DNA of 64,000 bases from Mesopusillimonas faecipullorum (GCF_020539505.1 NZ_JACDXW010000003.1:310001-374000), one strand, 5' to 3'; shown: positions 18,401-30,039, counted from the stretch's first letter. Translations and numbers: made by a program. The notes: generated by a model not told the origin, from the sequence alone.

Positions 18401-19192
18401 ATGGACACCGCTACCCAGATTATTCGCGCACGAACGGAGCGCCGCCTATTGCGACCGGTCGGCGCCAGCCTGACCGCCCGCAAACATCGCTATGGCCCTC
18501 AGGATACCGTCTGGCTCTTTGACCTGGACAACACCCTGCATGATTGCTCGCACGCTATTTTTCAGGCGATAGACGGCAATATGACTCAGGCCGTCATGCA
18601 ATCACTGGACGTGGACGAAGAAACCGCCAATGTGCTGCGCCGACGATACTGGGAGCGTTACGGCGCCACTGTCATCGGCTTGGTGCGCCACCACGGCATC
18701 AAGGCGTCCGACTTCCTGGCCAAGGCGCATGCCTTTGATCCGGCCCCGCTGGTACGCGCGGAAACCGGCCTGGCCGCCAAGCTGGCTCGCCTGCCGGGCC
18801 GCAAGGTGTTATTAACCAATGCACCGCGCCACTATGCCCACGATGTGCTTAAAGTACTGGGCATCGCTCATCACTTCGATCTGCTGTGGGCCATAGACCA
18901 GATGAATCTGCAGGGGCGTATGCGCCCCAAGCCTTCCATGGCCTTGATGCGACAGGTTTTGGCTCATCTCAAGGTGCCCGCCCATCGCGTGGTCCTGGTC
19001 GAAGACACGCTGCATAACCTGCGCCCCGCACGCCGCCTGGGCATGCGCACCGTGCATATTTTTCACCCAGGCACGCCGTTTTCCAGCATGCACAGGGGCC
19101 GCCCAAACTACGTGGATTTACGCTTGCAAACCCTGGGGCCTTTGCTGACCGGCATGAGCCGGCTGCGCGCACGGTCTGGGCCCAAACCTTAA
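18401..19192 (+). CDS. HAD phosphatase, pyrimidine 5'-nucleotidase type
   Basis: 263 residues. HAD motif I is WLFDLDNTLHDCSHA (about 41-54), motif II LLTNAPRHYAHDVL, motif III around KPSMALM and VVLVEDTLHNL. The pattern matches the SDT1-like pyrimidine 5'-nucleotidase group that often follows argB in betaproteobacteria; the substrate is inferred. Its stop codon and that of mrdB on the other strand share the four bases TTAA. Confidence 0.85.
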   Translation: MDTATQIIRARTERRLLRPVGASLTARKHRYGPQDTVWLFDLDNTLHDCSHAIFQAIDGNMTQAVMQSLDVDEETANVLRRRYWERYGATVIGLVRHHGIKASDFLAKAHAFDPAPLVRAETGLAAKLARLPGRKVLLTNAPRHYAHDVLKVLGIAHHFDLLWAIDQMNLQGRMRPKPSMALMRQVLAHLKVPAHRVVLVEDTLHNLRPARRLGMRTVHIFHPGTPFSSMHRGRPNYVDLRLQTLGPLLTGMSRLRARSGPKP

Positions 19193-20328
19193 CCAGAGGT
19201 GTCAGGGCGGTAGCGGCTGATGCTCATGAGAATGCCGCATGCGACGCCCAATGTCAGTAGCGCCGTACCGCCATAGCTGAGAAAGGGTAGCGGCACACCC
19301 ACCACCGGCAGTATGCCGGTGACCATGCCTATGTTCACAAACACATAGACAAAGAACATCATGGACAGCGCACCCGCCATCAGGCGACCGAACTGATCTT
19401 TTGCGCAAACGGCAATCACCAGGCCCCGCAAGATCAGCAAGCCGTACGCCACCAGCAACAGGATACCGCCGTACAAACCGAACTCTTCAGCAAAAACGGC
19501 GAAGATGAAGTCCGTCGTACGTTCAGGGATGAAGTCCAGGTGTGACTGAGTGCCCTGCATATAGCCTTTGCCGTAAACCCCACCAGAGCCTATGGCAATC
19601 ATGGACTGTATGGTGTGAAAGCCCTTGCCCAACGGGTCGGTACTGGGATCCAGCAAAGTGCAGACGCGATGTTTCTGGTATTCGTGCAGCACCACCCAGT
19701 CAGTGCCTACCTGGCAAAGCTGCTCTTCGTAGTGGACGATCAAACCCAAGGCTACGCTGCCGACCACCAGCACAGGCACCAGCAGCTTGAAGGACAATCC
19801 GGCAAAATAAATGACGCAAAAGCCCGTGGCGAAGACCAACAAAGCGGTGCCTAGGTCTGGCTGACGCACAATCAATGCAAAGGGCACCAGCAACAGTGCC
19901 AGCACCACCAGGTGATCTACCAGGCGCATGCGCCCTTGGTGCTTATGGAAGAACCAGGCCAACATCAAGGGAACCGCGATTTTCAGCATCTCGGAGGGTT
20001 GAATGCGCACCACCCCCAGGTCCAGCCAACGTGTAGCCCCTTTGCTGGTTTCGCCGAATAGCTCTACCCCCAGCAGTAAAACCACGCCCACCACATAAAT
20101 CAGGGGAGCCAGACGCCTCCAGAGAGGCGGTGGTATCAAGGCGGCCACCCACATGGCCGAAAAGGCCAATACAAAATTGCGTGACTGCTCGGCAAAGCGC
20201 CAATCCGTGCCGCCTACGGCCGAATGCATGACAATCAAACCCAAAGCCGCCATCAGCAGCAAGATAGCCAGCAAGGGCCAATCAAATGCGCGCAGTGCGT
20301 ACCACGCCCAAGTCATCCAGCGCTTCAT
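19189..20328 (-). CDS. mrdB: rod shape-determining SEDS protein RodA
   Basis: 379 residues with about ten membrane helices. SEDS glycosyltransferase that polymerises lipid II for side-wall peptidoglycan together with PBP2. Signature stretches: RIQPSEMLKIAVPLMLAWF, RQPDLGTALLV and VGVPLPFLSYGG. It overlaps mrdA by 4 bp and is the last gene of mreBCD-mrdAB. Confidence 0.97.
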   Translation of the reverse strand: MKRWMTWAWYALRAFDWPLLAILLLMAALGLIVMHSAVGGTDWRFAEQSRNFVLAFSAMWVAALIPPPLWRRLAPLIYVVGVVLLLGVELFGETSKGATRWLDLGVVRIQPSEMLKIAVPLMLAWFFHKHQGRMRLVDHLVVLALLLVPFALIVRQPDLGTALLVFATGFCVIYFAGLSFKLLVPVLVVGSVALGLIVHYEEQLCQVGTDWVVLHEYQKHRVCTLLDPSTDPLGKGFHTIQSMIAIGSGGVYGKGYMQGTQSHLDFIPERTTDFIFAVFAEEFGLYGGILLLVAYGLLILRGLVIAVCAKDQFGRLMAGALSMMFFVYVFVNIGMVTGILPVVGVPLPFLSYGGTALLTLGVACGILMSISRYRPDTSG

Positions 20329-22220
20329 GGGGGGCCCTGCTCAGCAGGCGCCGCCGCGACAGCGACCTGCTGCTCGGCTGGCCTATCGAGCCAGTAATCG
20401 AACACGGCACGCCCCACTGGGGCAGCCACAGTGGCTCCCCAGCCGGCATTCTCGACGATCAAGGCCACGGCAATGCGAGGGTCCTCCGCTGGCGCATAGG
20501 CCATGAATAAGGCGTGGTCCCGCAAACGTTCATCAATGGCTTGCGCATTGTATTTGGCGCCTCGCAAGCTATAAACCTGCGCCGTCCCTGTTTTGCCGGC
20601 GGCTTGGTAAGGGGCATCGCTAAAGGCGCGTCGTGCCGTGCCCTGACGAATCACTCCAACCATGGCTTCTTGAATGACCTTGAGATTCTCGGGTTTGAGC
20701 GGCACCGTATGGGTGGGTGGGTAGACCATCTCGGTTTCTTCCCCAGTTAAACCATCGCGCAAAGCACGCAGCAAGTGCGGACGACGCGAGACGCCGCCAT
20801 TGGCCAGCACTGCTGTCGCGTGTGCCAACTGCAACAAGGTAAAGGCGTTATAGCCTTGCCCAACCGCCACAGAAACCGTTTCACCGGCATACCAGCGTTG
20901 CTGTTCGGGTTTTTTGTAGGCCTGGCGCTTCCAGTCGGTGGAAGGCAAAACCCCTTTACGTTCGCCGTCCAGGTCTATGCCGGTGACTTGCCCAAACCCA
21001 AACAGCTTGCTGAAGTCGTGCAGCGCATTGACGCCAATATCCAGCCCCAGAGAATAAAAATAGGTATCCGACGAGACGACGATGGCGCGACGCATGTCTG
21101 TAGGGCCATACACCGCACCTTGGGCATTGCGAAAACGCTGTCCGCCCAGTTCGAAATAACCTGGGTCAGCCACCCGCTCGGTGGGACTGCGCTTATTGAG
21201 CTCCAACGCCGCCAAAGCCACGAAAGGCTTGTAGGTTGAACCTATGGGGTAGGTACTATAAAGGGGTCGATTGATCAAAGGATGATCGGGCGATTCATTC
21301 AGGGCACGCCAATTGTCGGTATCGATACCGTCGATAAAAAGGTTGGGATCGAAAGATGGTGCGGACACCAGGGCCAACACTTCGCCGGTACGCGGGTCGA
21401 TAGCCACCAAGGCCCCTCGCCGGTTTTGAAACTGCTCTTCAGCCACACGCTGCAAGCCGATGTCCAAGGACAGCACCAGATCATTGCCAGGCTCTGGATC
21501 GATGCGGGAAAGCCCCCGCATGGGTTTGCCCGTCGCTGTTACCTCCAGCTCTTCCAGGCCGGTTTTGCCATGCAGCAGCTGCTCCCAGCTTTTCTCTATG
21601 CCTTTTTTACCTATGATGTTGGTGCCGCGATAATTGCCAAGCTGGTCTTGCTCTTCAAGCCGCGTCATGTCGGCTTCGGATATTCTGCCAACGTAACCCA
21701 GCACATGAGCAGCGGTTTGACCCTGAGGGTATTCGCGCACCCAGCGCGCCTTCAGCGAGACACCCGGAAACCGGAAAGCCTGCGCCGCAAAGCGCGAAGC
21801 TTCGTCGTCGTCCAGGCGGTTACGCAGCATGGTAGAGGCGTAGCGGCCACTCTGATTCAAGGCCAGCTGAAAACGCCTGCGCTGGTAAGCGGTGATCTCG
21901 ACAATACCACCTAGCTCTTCCAGCATGCGTTCCATATCTGGCACTTGAGCGGGTGTGACTTCGAGCACGTAGTCGCGATAATTGCGCGCCAGCACTTCAC
22001 CATTGCGGTCCAGTATGGCGCCGCGCCGGGGGGCAATCGGCACCACCGCCGTACGATTACGGTCGGCTCTTGCGGCCAGGCCTTCGTGGCGCTCTACCTG
22101 CAAATACCAAAGACGCCATCCCAGCAACCCCCCGCAAAGCAAGGCAAACAAGCCTGCGGCCAGCACCCGTATCAAGATATGGCGCTTTTGCTGCAGCGTG
22201 GTTTCCTTGAACTCGAACAT
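20325..22220 (-). CDS. mrdA: penicillin-binding protein 2
   Basis: 631 residues. Class B transpeptidase of the rod complex. N-terminal membrane helix (about 15-35), dimerisation domain, then transpeptidase domain with SxxK (STYK in YPIGSTYKPFVAL), SxD/N (VVSSDTYFY) and KTG (AAGKTGTAQV). Target of mecillinam-type beta-lactams in the family. It is preceded by mreD (18 bp) and followed by mrdB. Confidence 0.97.
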   Translation of the reverse strand: MFEFKETTLQQKRHILIRVLAAGLFALLCGGLLGWRLWYLQVERHEGLAARADRNRTAVVPIAPRRGAILDRNGEVLARNYRDYVLEVTPAQVPDMERMLEELGGIVEITAYQRRRFQLALNQSGRYASTMLRNRLDDDEASRFAAQAFRFPGVSLKARWVREYPQGQTAAHVLGYVGRISEADMTRLEEQDQLGNYRGTNIIGKKGIEKSWEQLLHGKTGLEELEVTATGKPMRGLSRIDPEPGNDLVLSLDIGLQRVAEEQFQNRRGALVAIDPRTGEVLALVSAPSFDPNLFIDGIDTDNWRALNESPDHPLINRPLYSTYPIGSTYKPFVALAALELNKRSPTERVADPGYFELGGQRFRNAQGAVYGPTDMRRAIVVSSDTYFYSLGLDIGVNALHDFSKLFGFGQVTGIDLDGERKGVLPSTDWKRQAYKKPEQQRWYAGETVSVAVGQGYNAFTLLQLAHATAVLANGGVSRRPHLLRALRDGLTGEETEMVYPPTHTVPLKPENLKVIQEAMVGVIRQGTARRAFSDAPYQAAGKTGTAQVYSLRGAKYNAQAIDERLRDHALFMAYAPAEDPRIAVALIVENAGWGATVAAPVGRAVFDYWLDRPAEQQVAVAAAPAEQGPP

Positions 22221-22238
22221 ATCTGGATGAAAAGCGCC

Positions 22239-22802
22239 TTATGCCGCGCCGGAATTGATTTCGTCTTCGCGACGCTGGGGTAAATGCAGAAGAATATCGG
22301 CCACAGGCCAAAGCGCCGTGGTAATCAGGGCGGACCAAAGCCAATCCCACCCGGGCCACGCCCCCATCAGCCAAGACTGCAGCAGATGCGGGATCATCAT
22401 CGCCACCACAAACACGGGCAACATATGTATGGCCTGCACCACAGAACCGAACAATTGCAGGCGCTTGTGCAACACGATAGCGCCATAAGTCGCCAGCACA
22501 TAGGTCAGCACATGCCCGCCCAACAAGCCGGAGTCATGCACATCCATCAGCAAGCCAAAAACGAATGCAACGGTCAGGCCCACAAAGCGCGGCTCGTTCA
22601 ACGCCCAGAAAACCATAACCAGCATCAGCAAATCGGGCGCCGGCGGCCAGCTTCGCCAAGGCAACAGGGAGATCAACCATACCAGCAACAGGCTGGCCCA
22701 GACAAAGCGCGCACTGGAGGGCTTGCGAAAAGGCGCGGTGTCTATGGGCTCTAGCGAGCTGAGCGAGGAGCGGCGAACCGGTTGCGGGGTAGCTTGCTTC
22801 AT
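22239..22802 (-). CDS. mreD: rod shape-determining protein MreD
   Basis: 187 residues, with a hydrophilic start of about 30 residues and then five or six membrane helices (LVWLISLLPW, LLMLVMVFWALNEPRFVGLTV region). A membrane scaffold linking MreC to the rod peptidoglycan synthase. Sequence conservation is low in this family; the position between mreC and mrdA settles it. Start codon overlaps the mreC stop by 4 bp. Confidence 0.93.
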   Translation of the reverse strand: MKQATPQPVRRSSLSSLEPIDTAPFRKPSSARFVWASLLLVWLISLLPWRSWPPAPDLLMLVMVFWALNEPRFVGLTVAFVFGLLMDVHDSGLLGGHVLTYVLATYGAIVLHKRLQLFGSVVQAIHMLPVFVVAMMIPHLLQSWLMGAWPGWDWLWSALITTALWPVADILLHLPQRREDEINSGAA

Positions 22803-23677
22803 GGTGATGAGCTCTCAGACTCCGTCGCGGGATCGGAGTTCCCGACCAACAACACCAGAAAATGGCGATAACGCTCTGGATGCGACAAGGGCGTAGCTTC
22901 GGCCATGGCAAAGCCCGTGGCGGGATCATGCCTAACTTCGTCTATTTGAGCGACGGGCAAGCCTGCCGGAAACAGGCCTCCTACTCCGCTGGTCACCAAC
23001 ACATCGCCGGCCTTAAGATCGGTGTCGCCGGTTAGGTAGCGTACCTCGACCTTGCCCGAGGCGTTGCCACCAAAGGCAATCAGGCGCAAGCCATTGCGCA
23101 GCACCTGCACAGGCACGGAAACCCTTTCGTCAGTCACCAGGGCAGCTTCTGAGGTGAAGGGAGTGACCCGTACAATTTGGCCAACAATACCGCCTTCATC
23201 TATGACCGGCATACCCGGCGCAATGCCACTGTCGCTACCTTTGTTAAGCACCAAGTGACGCGTGAAGGCATTAACAGGCTCGTACAGCACTTCGACGGCA
23301 ACAGACGACTGACGCACTTGTTCGACCACACCCAGCAAACGTCGCAACTGCTGATTTTCGGCCGCCAATTGCGCGGCATGGGTAGCCACCTGAGCCAGTT
23401 CGATACGCTGGCTTTGCAAAGCCTCTTTTTCACTGCGCACCAAAGAGGCGGCGTTGGTCCAGTTGTCTATACCCGCCATCAAATCGCGCGGCAACATGAC
23501 CAGACGCTGAAAGGGATACAGCGCCACCGCCACGACTTGACGCGCGGGGTCAAGCACACGCCAGCGAGCGTCTACCACCATCATGGACAAGGCCAGCACG
23601 ACATAGACGACCAAACGGACCTCGGCCGCCGGCCCCCGCTTAAATAGCCTGATCGTCCCGTGCCCTTGCCCTTGCAT
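22799..23677 (-). CDS. mreC: rod shape-determining protein MreC
   Basis: 292 residues from the ATG at 23677, which has AAGGAA before it. One N-terminal membrane helix (about 22-38), a coiled coil (about 70-115), then the two beta domains (VLNKGSDSGIAPGMPVIDEG, GDVLVTSGVGGLFPAGLPVA). It activates PBP2/RodA from the periplasmic side. 71 bp separate it from mreB. Confidence 0.95.
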   Translation of the reverse strand: MQGQGHGTIRLFKRGPAAEVRLVVYVVLALSMMVVDARWRVLDPARQVVAVALYPFQRLVMLPRDLMAGIDNWTNAASLVRSEKEALQSQRIELAQVATHAAQLAAENQQLRRLLGVVEQVRQSSVAVEVLYEPVNAFTRHLVLNKGSDSGIAPGMPVIDEGGIVGQIVRVTPFTSEAALVTDERVSVPVQVLRNGLRLIAFGGNASGKVEVRYLTGDTDLKAGDVLVTSGVGGLFPAGLPVAQIDEVRHDPATGFAMAEATPLSHPERYRHFLVLLVGNSDPATESESSSP

Positions 23678-23748
23678 GATTCCTTCGTTGTCGACGCCGT
23701 AGCGTATGCCCAACGCCAACAGACGCCCAGGCCGACTGACGCTTCCGA

Positions 23749-24798
<1,050 letters not shown>

Positions 24799-24987
24799 TC
24801 AGTAGATAGAATAGATGGAATCGCGATAAGACGCGCACACGGAGCTGGAACGGTAGCCCCACAGCCTGGGAGCAACTGGCCCTAGGCGTCGGTTGGGGCG
24901 CCATCGACATGCCAAGGCGAGCCGCAAGCCCTTGGGGGGCGCCTGCGCACAACTGCGCGGCGAAACCGCCCGCCTGCCGGAAATCAC

Positions 24988-25021
24988 CTTAACGGTTAAG
25001 CTGTAAATGATAACTTATAAT
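24988..25021. promoter_or_regulatory. inverted repeat and -10 box ahead of gatC
   Basis: CTTAACgGTTAAG at 24988-25000 is a 6+1+6 inverted repeat, followed by a consensus TATAAT at 25016-25021, about 38 bp before the gatC ATG. No good -35 box is seen at the proper distance; the repeat sits where it would be, so an activator or repressor site is possible. The rest of the 266-bp gap to mreB (24793-24987) shows nothing I can name. Confidence 0.45.
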
Positions 25022-25058
25022 TTACCTGCCTATTTGACAAGCTTGTGCCCCCTGACTT

Positions 25059-25367
25059 ATGACGATCTCCGAACAAGACATCGCGCGTATCGCGAAACTG
25101 GCCAATATCGCCCTGACCGACGAAGACGCCCGCCATGCCCAACAAGATCTGGACGGCATGCTGTCGCTCATCGCCCGCCTGCAGGCCGTAGACACGCAAG
25201 GTGTCGAGCCCTTGGCTCACCCCTTGTCGATTATTGAAGACGTCACCTTGCGCCTGCGCGACGACCAAGCCGTGCCTGCCTCAGACGAACCTCAGCGCGC
25301 AAAGCTGATGGCCAATGCGCCTGCCCAGACCGAAGGCCTGTTCCTGGTTCCTACGGTCATCGAATAA
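25059..25367 (+). CDS. gatC: Asp/Glu-tRNA amidotransferase subunit C
   Basis: 102 residues. Small subunit that stabilises GatAB, which amidates mischarged Glu-tRNA(Gln) and/or Asp-tRNA(Asn). Starts [19 protein letters not shown]; the conserved region [19 protein letters not shown] and the LR-D end are typical. First gene of gatCAB. Confidence 0.96.
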   Translation: MTISEQDIARIAKLANIALTDEDARHAQQDLDGMLSLIARLQAVDTQGVEPLAHPLSIIEDVTLRLRDDQAVPASDEPQRAKLMANAPAQTEGLFLVPTVIE

Positions 25368-25374
25368 ACCCGCC

Positions 25375-26901
25375 ATGTATTCCAACGCCCTGCATACTGA
25401 ATTCTCTTCCATTGCCGATCTGCGCCAAGCGCTGAACGACAGGCGCATCAGCGCCCAAGAGCTGGCGCAAAGCGCCTTGGCGGCTGCTGAAAAAGCAGCC
25501 GACCTTAATGCTTTCCTGCATATCGACACCGAACTGACCTTGGCTCAAGCCCGGGCAGCCGACGCCCTGCTGGCAGCAGGGCAAGGCGGGCCGCTCACGG
25601 GCCTGCCTATTGCCCACAAAGACGTTTTCGTCACACAAGGGTGGCGTACAACGGCTTCCAGCAAAATGCTGGGTCAATACGTCAGCCCCTTCGATGCCAC
25701 CGTCGTCGACAAGCTCCAGAAAGCCGGTGCCGTATCGGTGGGCAAGCTCAATTGCGACGAGTTCGCCATGGGTTCGGGCAACGAGTTCTCGGCCTTCGGC
25801 CCTGCACGCAACCCCTGGGACGCCACTCGTGTACCGGGTGGCTCATCGGGCGGCTCAGCCGCCGCTGTGGCCGCCGGTTTGGTCATGGCCTCTACGGGTA
25901 CCGATACCGGCGGGTCGGTACGCCAGCCCGCTGCGCTTTGCGGCGTCAGCGGCATCAAGCCCACTTATGGCACCGTTTCGCGCTATGGCATGATCGCTTA
26001 CGGCTCCAGCCTTGACCAGGCCGGCCCGCTGGCACGCCATGCCCAAGACCTCGTCGAATTATTAGACTGCATCAGCGGTTTCGACGAGCGCGACTCCACT
26101 AGCCTCGAAAACTGCAAAGGCACGCCCAACCAACCGGGTCGCATCCGCGCCGACTTCGAAGCGGCTCTTGCCTCCCACCCTGCCGGTAAGCCCATGCAGG
26201 GCTTGCGTATAGGCGTGCCCACCGAGTTTTTCAGTGCAGGCCTATCCAACGATGTCGCCCAAGCGGTCGAAGCCGCCCTGCGCGAATTCGAGGCCCTGGG
26301 CGCTACGCGCGTTTCCATCTCTTTGCCGCGCACCGAACTGTCCATCCCGGCCTATTACGTCATCGCTCCCGCCGAGGCCTCCAGCAACCTGTCGCGCTAC
26401 GACGGGGTGCGTTATGGTCATCGCACACACAGCTATGGCGATTTGGCCGACATGACCAGCCGTTCGCGCGCCGAGGGCTTTGGCCCCGAGGTCAAGCGCC
26501 GCATTCTGGTCGGCACCTATATGCTGTGCCACGGCTATTACGATGCTTACTACTTGCAAGCGCAGCGTATCCGCCGACTCATTGCCGACGACTTCCAGCG
26601 CGTTTTCAACGCTGACTGCGACGTCATCATGGGGCCGGTCACACCTACGCCCGCCAAGCTTATCGGGGCCAATCAAGATGACCCCACCGCAGACTGGCTG
26701 GCCGACATCTACACCTTGGCCCCCAGCCTTGCCGGCCTGCCCGCTATGTCCATCCCCTGCGGCTTCAGCCAAGATGCCAAGCCATTGCCTATAGGCCTGC
26801 ATCTCATCGGCAACTATTTCAGCGAGGGCCATCTGCTGGCTACCGCACACCGCTTCCAGCAGGCCACCGACTGGCATCAACGCAAACCGGAACACGCATA
26901 A
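25375..26901 (+). CDS. gatA: Asp/Glu-tRNA amidotransferase subunit A
   Basis: 508 residues from the ATG at 25375, 7 bp after gatC; an earlier reading would overlap gatC. Amidase-signature enzyme that releases ammonia from glutamine. The Ser-cisSer-Lys triad lies in [10 protein letters not shown] (Lys) and [16 protein letters not shown] (both Ser), with [15 protein letters not shown]. The stop overlaps the gatB ATG by one base (TAATG). Confidence 0.98.
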   Translation: MYSNALHTEFSSIADLRQALNDRRISAQELAQSALAAAEKAADLNAFLHIDTELTLAQARAADALLAAGQGGPLTGLPIAHKDVFVTQGWRTTASSKMLGQYVSPFDATVVDKLQKAGAVSVGKLNCDEFAMGSGNEFSAFGPARNPWDATRVPGGSSGGSAAAVAAGLVMASTGTDTGGSVRQPAALCGVSGIKPTYGTVSRYGMIAYGSSLDQAGPLARHAQDLVELLDCISGFDERDSTSLENCKGTPNQPGRIRADFEAALASHPAGKPMQGLRIGVPTEFFSAGLSNDVAQAVEAALREFEALGATRVSISLPRTELSIPAYYVIAPAEASSNLSRYDGVRYGHRTHSYGDLADMTSRSRAEGFGPEVKRRILVGTYMLCHGYYDAYYLQAQRIRRLIADDFQRVFNADCDVIMGPVTPTPAKLIGANQDDPTADWLADIYTLAPSLAGLPAMSIPCGFSQDAKPLPIGLHLIGNYFSEGHLLATAHRFQQATDWHQRKPEHA

Positions 26902-28358
26902 TGGATTGGGAAATCGTCATCGGGCTAGAGACGCATACGCAGCTCTCTACCGCCTCGAAAATCTTTTCGCGCAGCAGCACGCGCTTTGGCGCGGCCCCCA
27001 ACACACAGGCCAACGAAGTCGACATGGCCTTGCCCGGCACTCTGCCCGCCATGAACCGCGCCGCCGTCGAGCGCGCTATTCAGTTTGGCCTGGCCATAGG
27101 CGGGCAGATCGCTCCGCGCTCTATCTTTGCGCGTAAAAATTATTTCTATCCTGATCTGCCCAAAAACTATCAGATCAGCCAATTTGAACACCCCGTCGTC
27201 GTGGGCGGCAGTCTCAAGTTTTTTGTCGGCGACCAAGAAAAAACCGTTAACCTGACTCGCGCTCACCTTGAAGAAGACGCGGGCAAATCGCTGCACGAGA
27301 ACTTCACCGGCCCTCACGGCGAATCGTCCTCGGGCATAGACCTGAACCGCGCCGGCACCCCCTTGCTGGAAATCGTCTCCGAGCCCGAAATGCGCTCGGC
27401 TGCCGAAGCCGTCGCCTACGCCCGTGCCTTGCATAGTCTGGTGGTCTGGCTGGGCATCTGCGACGGCAATATGCAAGAAGGTTCTTTCCGTTGCGATGCC
27501 AACGTCTCGGTACGCCCCAAAGGCCAAGCCGAGTTCGGCACCCGTTGCGAAATCAAAAATCTCAACTCCTTCCGATTCCTCGAACGGGCCATCTTGTTCG
27601 AAGCGCGCCGCCAGATCGAGCTGATAGAAGACGGCGGCAAAGTGCGCCAGGAAACCCGCCTGTACGACGCCGATCGTGACGAAACACGCAGCATGCGCTC
27701 CAAGGAAGATTCCGACGATTACCGTTACTTCCCCGACCCCGACCTGCCTCCTTTGGTCGTTACGCAAGACTGGGTGGCCCGTGTACGCGAAGCCATGCCC
27801 GAGCTGCCTGCCGACAAGCGCGCGCGCTTCGAGACCGATTTGGGCCTTAGCGCTTATGACGCGGCCCAACTGACGGTAGACCGCGCAACGGCAGACTACT
27901 TCGAGCAAACCGTAGCGGGCTTGTCCGCCGCTCAATCCAAGCCTGCCGCCAACTGGATTCTGGGTGAAATGGCAGCCGCCTTGAACCGCGAAGAGCTGAC
28001 CATAGAAGCTTGCCCCGTCAAGCCAGCCGCTTTGGCCGCCCTCGTTACTCGCATCACAGACGGCACGCTGTCTAACAAGATTGCCCGCGATGTATTTGCC
28101 GCCATGTGGGCCGGCGAGCACGACGGCAACCCCGACGCCATCATCGAAGCCAAAGGCCTTAAGCAGATCAGCGATAGCGGCGCCATCGGCGCCATGATCG
28201 ACGAAGTGCTGGCCGCTCAACCCGATATCGTCGAGCAATACCGCGCCGGCAAACAAAAAGCGTTTAATTCCCTGGTTGGCCAGATCATGAAAGCCGCCAA
28301 GGGCAAAGCCAACCCTCAGCAGGTCAACGACCTGCTCAAGCAAAAACTAGACGCCTGA
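26901..28358 (+). CDS. gatB: Asp/Glu-tRNA amidotransferase subunit B
   Basis: 485 residues. Kinase-like subunit that activates the mischarged tRNA with ATP. Conserved [43 protein letters not shown] and the C-terminal YqeY-like tail domain. End of the operon; two hairpins follow at once. Confidence 0.98.
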   Translation: MDWEIVIGLETHTQLSTASKIFSRSSTRFGAAPNTQANEVDMALPGTLPAMNRAAVERAIQFGLAIGGQIAPRSIFARKNYFYPDLPKNYQISQFEHPVVVGGSLKFFVGDQEKTVNLTRAHLEEDAGKSLHENFTGPHGESSSGIDLNRAGTPLLEIVSEPEMRSAAEAVAYARALHSLVVWLGICDGNMQEGSFRCDANVSVRPKGQAEFGTRCEIKNLNSFRFLERAILFEARRQIELIEDGGKVRQETRLYDADRDETRSMRSKEDSDDYRYFPDPDLPPLVVTQDWVARVREAMPELPADKRARFETDLGLSAYDAAQLTVDRATADYFEQTVAGLSAAQSKPAANWILGEMAAALNREELTIEACPVKPAALAALVTRITDGTLSNKIARDVFAAMWAGEHDGNPDAIIEAKGLKQISDSGAIGAMIDEVLAAQPDIVEQYRAGKQKAFNSLVGQIMKAAKGKANPQQVNDLLKQKLDA

Positions 28359-28363
28359 TAACC

Positions 28364-28389
28364 ATCATGGCCCCTTGAGGGGCCATGAT
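28364..28389. terminator. strong hairpin after gatB
   Basis: A perfect 11-bp stem (ATCATGGCCCC / GGGGCCATGAT) closed by TTGA, starting 6 bp after the gatB stop. It has no T-run, so it may act as a transcript stabiliser or assist the terminator that follows. Confidence 0.65.
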
Positions 28390-28402
28390 TCAGTGTCTTG
28401 TT

Positions 28403-28439
28403 AAACCCCGGTGCTTTGAGCATTGGGGTTTATTTTTTG
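28403..28439 (+). terminator. rho-independent terminator of gatCAB
   Basis: Stem AAACCCCGGTGC / GCATTGGGGTTT (12 bp, with two G-U pairs in RNA), loop TTTGA, then a T-rich run ending near 28438. Placed between convergent gatB and pyrE. Confidence 0.88.
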
Positions 28440-28445
28440 CCTGGC

Positions 28446-29126
28446 TCAGCGCACCACACCGTACTTATTACGGTAAGCCGCCACCGCTTCGCGGTGTTCG
28501 CTGAACTGCTCGTCGTGCTGGAGCAAGGCCATGATATCGTCCAGCGAAGCAATACTGATCACCGGGATGCCGTAGTTGTTGGCAACGTCCTGCACTGCCG
28601 AATGCGGCGACAGGGCGTCATCGGGGCCGGCGCGCTCCATGCGGTCAAGCGCGATAAGCACGGCAGCCGGTTGAGCCCCGGCATGACGGATGATTTCGAC
28701 AGACTCGCGCACCGAGGTGCCAGCGGTAATGACGTCGTCGATGATGACCACCCGCCCCTGCAGCGGCGCCCCCACCAGCACACCCCCTTCTCCGTGGTCT
28801 TTGGCTTCTTTGCGGTTAAAGGCAAAGGGAATCGAGCGGTCTTGCATGGAAGGCTGGGAGGCCAAGGCCACCGCTGTGGCGGTAGCCAGCGGTATGCCCT
28901 TGTAAGCCGGGCCGAACAGCATGTCGAACTCGACACCGGAAGCGGCCAAGGTTTGTGCGTAAAAGGTAGCCAGGCGCCCAACCGACACACCGGAATTGAA
29001 CAAACCGGCATTGAAGAAGTACGGGCTGACGCGCCCCGATTTGACCTTGAACTGACCGAATCGCAAAACGCCTTGCTCTAGCGAAAAACGGACAAAATCA
29101 GTACGAGCGTGTAAATTATCAGCCAT
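28446..29126 (-). CDS. pyrE: orotate phosphoribosyltransferase
   Basis: 226 residues. Converts orotate and PRPP to orotidine 5'-phosphate in pyrimidine synthesis. PRPP motif [27 protein letters not shown] and [13 protein letters not shown] are the catalytic-loop region typical of PyrE. The gene converges on gatB and is divergent from the dioxygenase-like gene. Confidence 0.97.
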   Translation of the reverse strand: MADNLHARTDFVRFSLEQGVLRFGQFKVKSGRVSPYFFNAGLFNSGVSVGRLATFYAQTLAASGVEFDMLFGPAYKGIPLATATAVALASQPSMQDRSIPFAFNRKEAKDHGEGGVLVGAPLQGRVVIIDDVITAGTSVRESVEIIRHAGAQPAAVLIALDRMERAGPDDALSPHSAVQDVANNYGIPVISIASLDDIMALLQHDEQFSEHREAVAAYRNKYGVVR

Positions 29127-29232
29127 GGATCAGTTCTAAACGGGGAATTCCAGAACCCGTATTATCGTTCATAAAAGGCCTGCTCGTCCGGCAACTTCAA
29201 GCCAGGCCCTTATCCACTTAAAGACCACCCCC

Positions 29233-30027
29233 ATGACCCAACCTGTTTACTTCGTTTCCCACGGCGGTGGCCCTTGGCCCTACATGCCCGAAGCCCAGGC
29301 CATGTACGCCTTGCTGACCGAGTCCTTGCGGGCCATGCCCTCTCAGTTACCCCGTCGCCCCGACGCCATCCTTATGATCTCGGCCCACTGGGAAACCCAA
29401 GGTGCGCTGGCCGTCATGACGCATCCCCAGCCGCCTATGCTGTACGACTATTACGGCTTCCCCGAGCACACCTATAAGATTCGCTACGCGGCACCGGGCA
29501 GCCCTGAACTGGCCAGACGCACCAGCCAGTTGCTGCAATCCATAGGCCCCGTACACGAAGATGCCGAGCGCGGCTTCGACCACGGCGCCTTCGTGCCCTT
29601 GTACGTCATGTACCCCGAAGCGGACATCCCGGTCACCCAGCTTTCCATCGAAAAACACTTTGACCCCGCTTTGCACGTCGCCATCGGTCGAGCGCTGGCG
29701 CCGCTGCGCGACGAAAACGTGCTTATTGTCTGTAGTGGGCTTAGCTATCACAACCTTCGAGAAATACGCAGCATCGGGGCATTGCCCTCGGCACAGTTCG
29801 ACGCCTGGCTGCAACAGGTAGTGGTTCAAGGCCCTATCGACGAGCGTATTCCACAACTACTCGATTGGGAGCAAGCCCCCGCCGCCCGGCAGGCGCACCC
29901 GCGCGAAGACCACCTTATCCCCCTGATGGTAGCGGCTGGCGCAGCCGAGCACGACCCGGCCACCTGTGTTTATCACGACAAGGGGCTGTTTGCCGGTATT
30001 ACCGCGTCAAGCTTTCGATTCGGTTAA
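29233..30027 (+). CDS. LigB/DODA family extradiol dioxygenase-like protein
   Basis: 264 residues, resembling E. coli YgiD (4,5-DOPA dioxygenase). Metal-site and catalytic His residues are seen in FVSHGGGPW, MISAHWET, GFDHGAFVPLYVMYP and SYHNLRE. The family opens catechol rings; the natural substrate here is unknown. It stands alone between pyrE and a convergent diguanylate cyclase gene; the two genes end 12 bp apart. Confidence 0.88.
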   Translation: MTQPVYFVSHGGGPWPYMPEAQAMYALLTESLRAMPSQLPRRPDAILMISAHWETQGALAVMTHPQPPMLYDYYGFPEHTYKIRYAAPGSPELARRTSQLLQSIGPVHEDAERGFDHGAFVPLYVMYPEADIPVTQLSIEKHFDPALHVAIGRALAPLRDENVLIVCSGLSYHNLREIRSIGALPSAQFDAWLQQVVVQGPIDERIPQLLDWEQAPAARQAHPREDHLIPLMVAAGAAEHDPATCVYHDKGLFAGITASSFRFG

Positions 30028-30039
30028 GCCCAAGGCGCA

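Noticed and set aside
26925-28343. 472-residue open frame on the minus strand inside gatB
   Set aside because: gatB is complete and unmistakable; the antisense frame shows only low-complexity Gly/Ala/Val sequence.
29209-29217. TTATCCACT near the dioxygenase-like gene as a DnaA box
   Set aside because: One mismatch to the consensus, isolated and in a normal intergenic gap.
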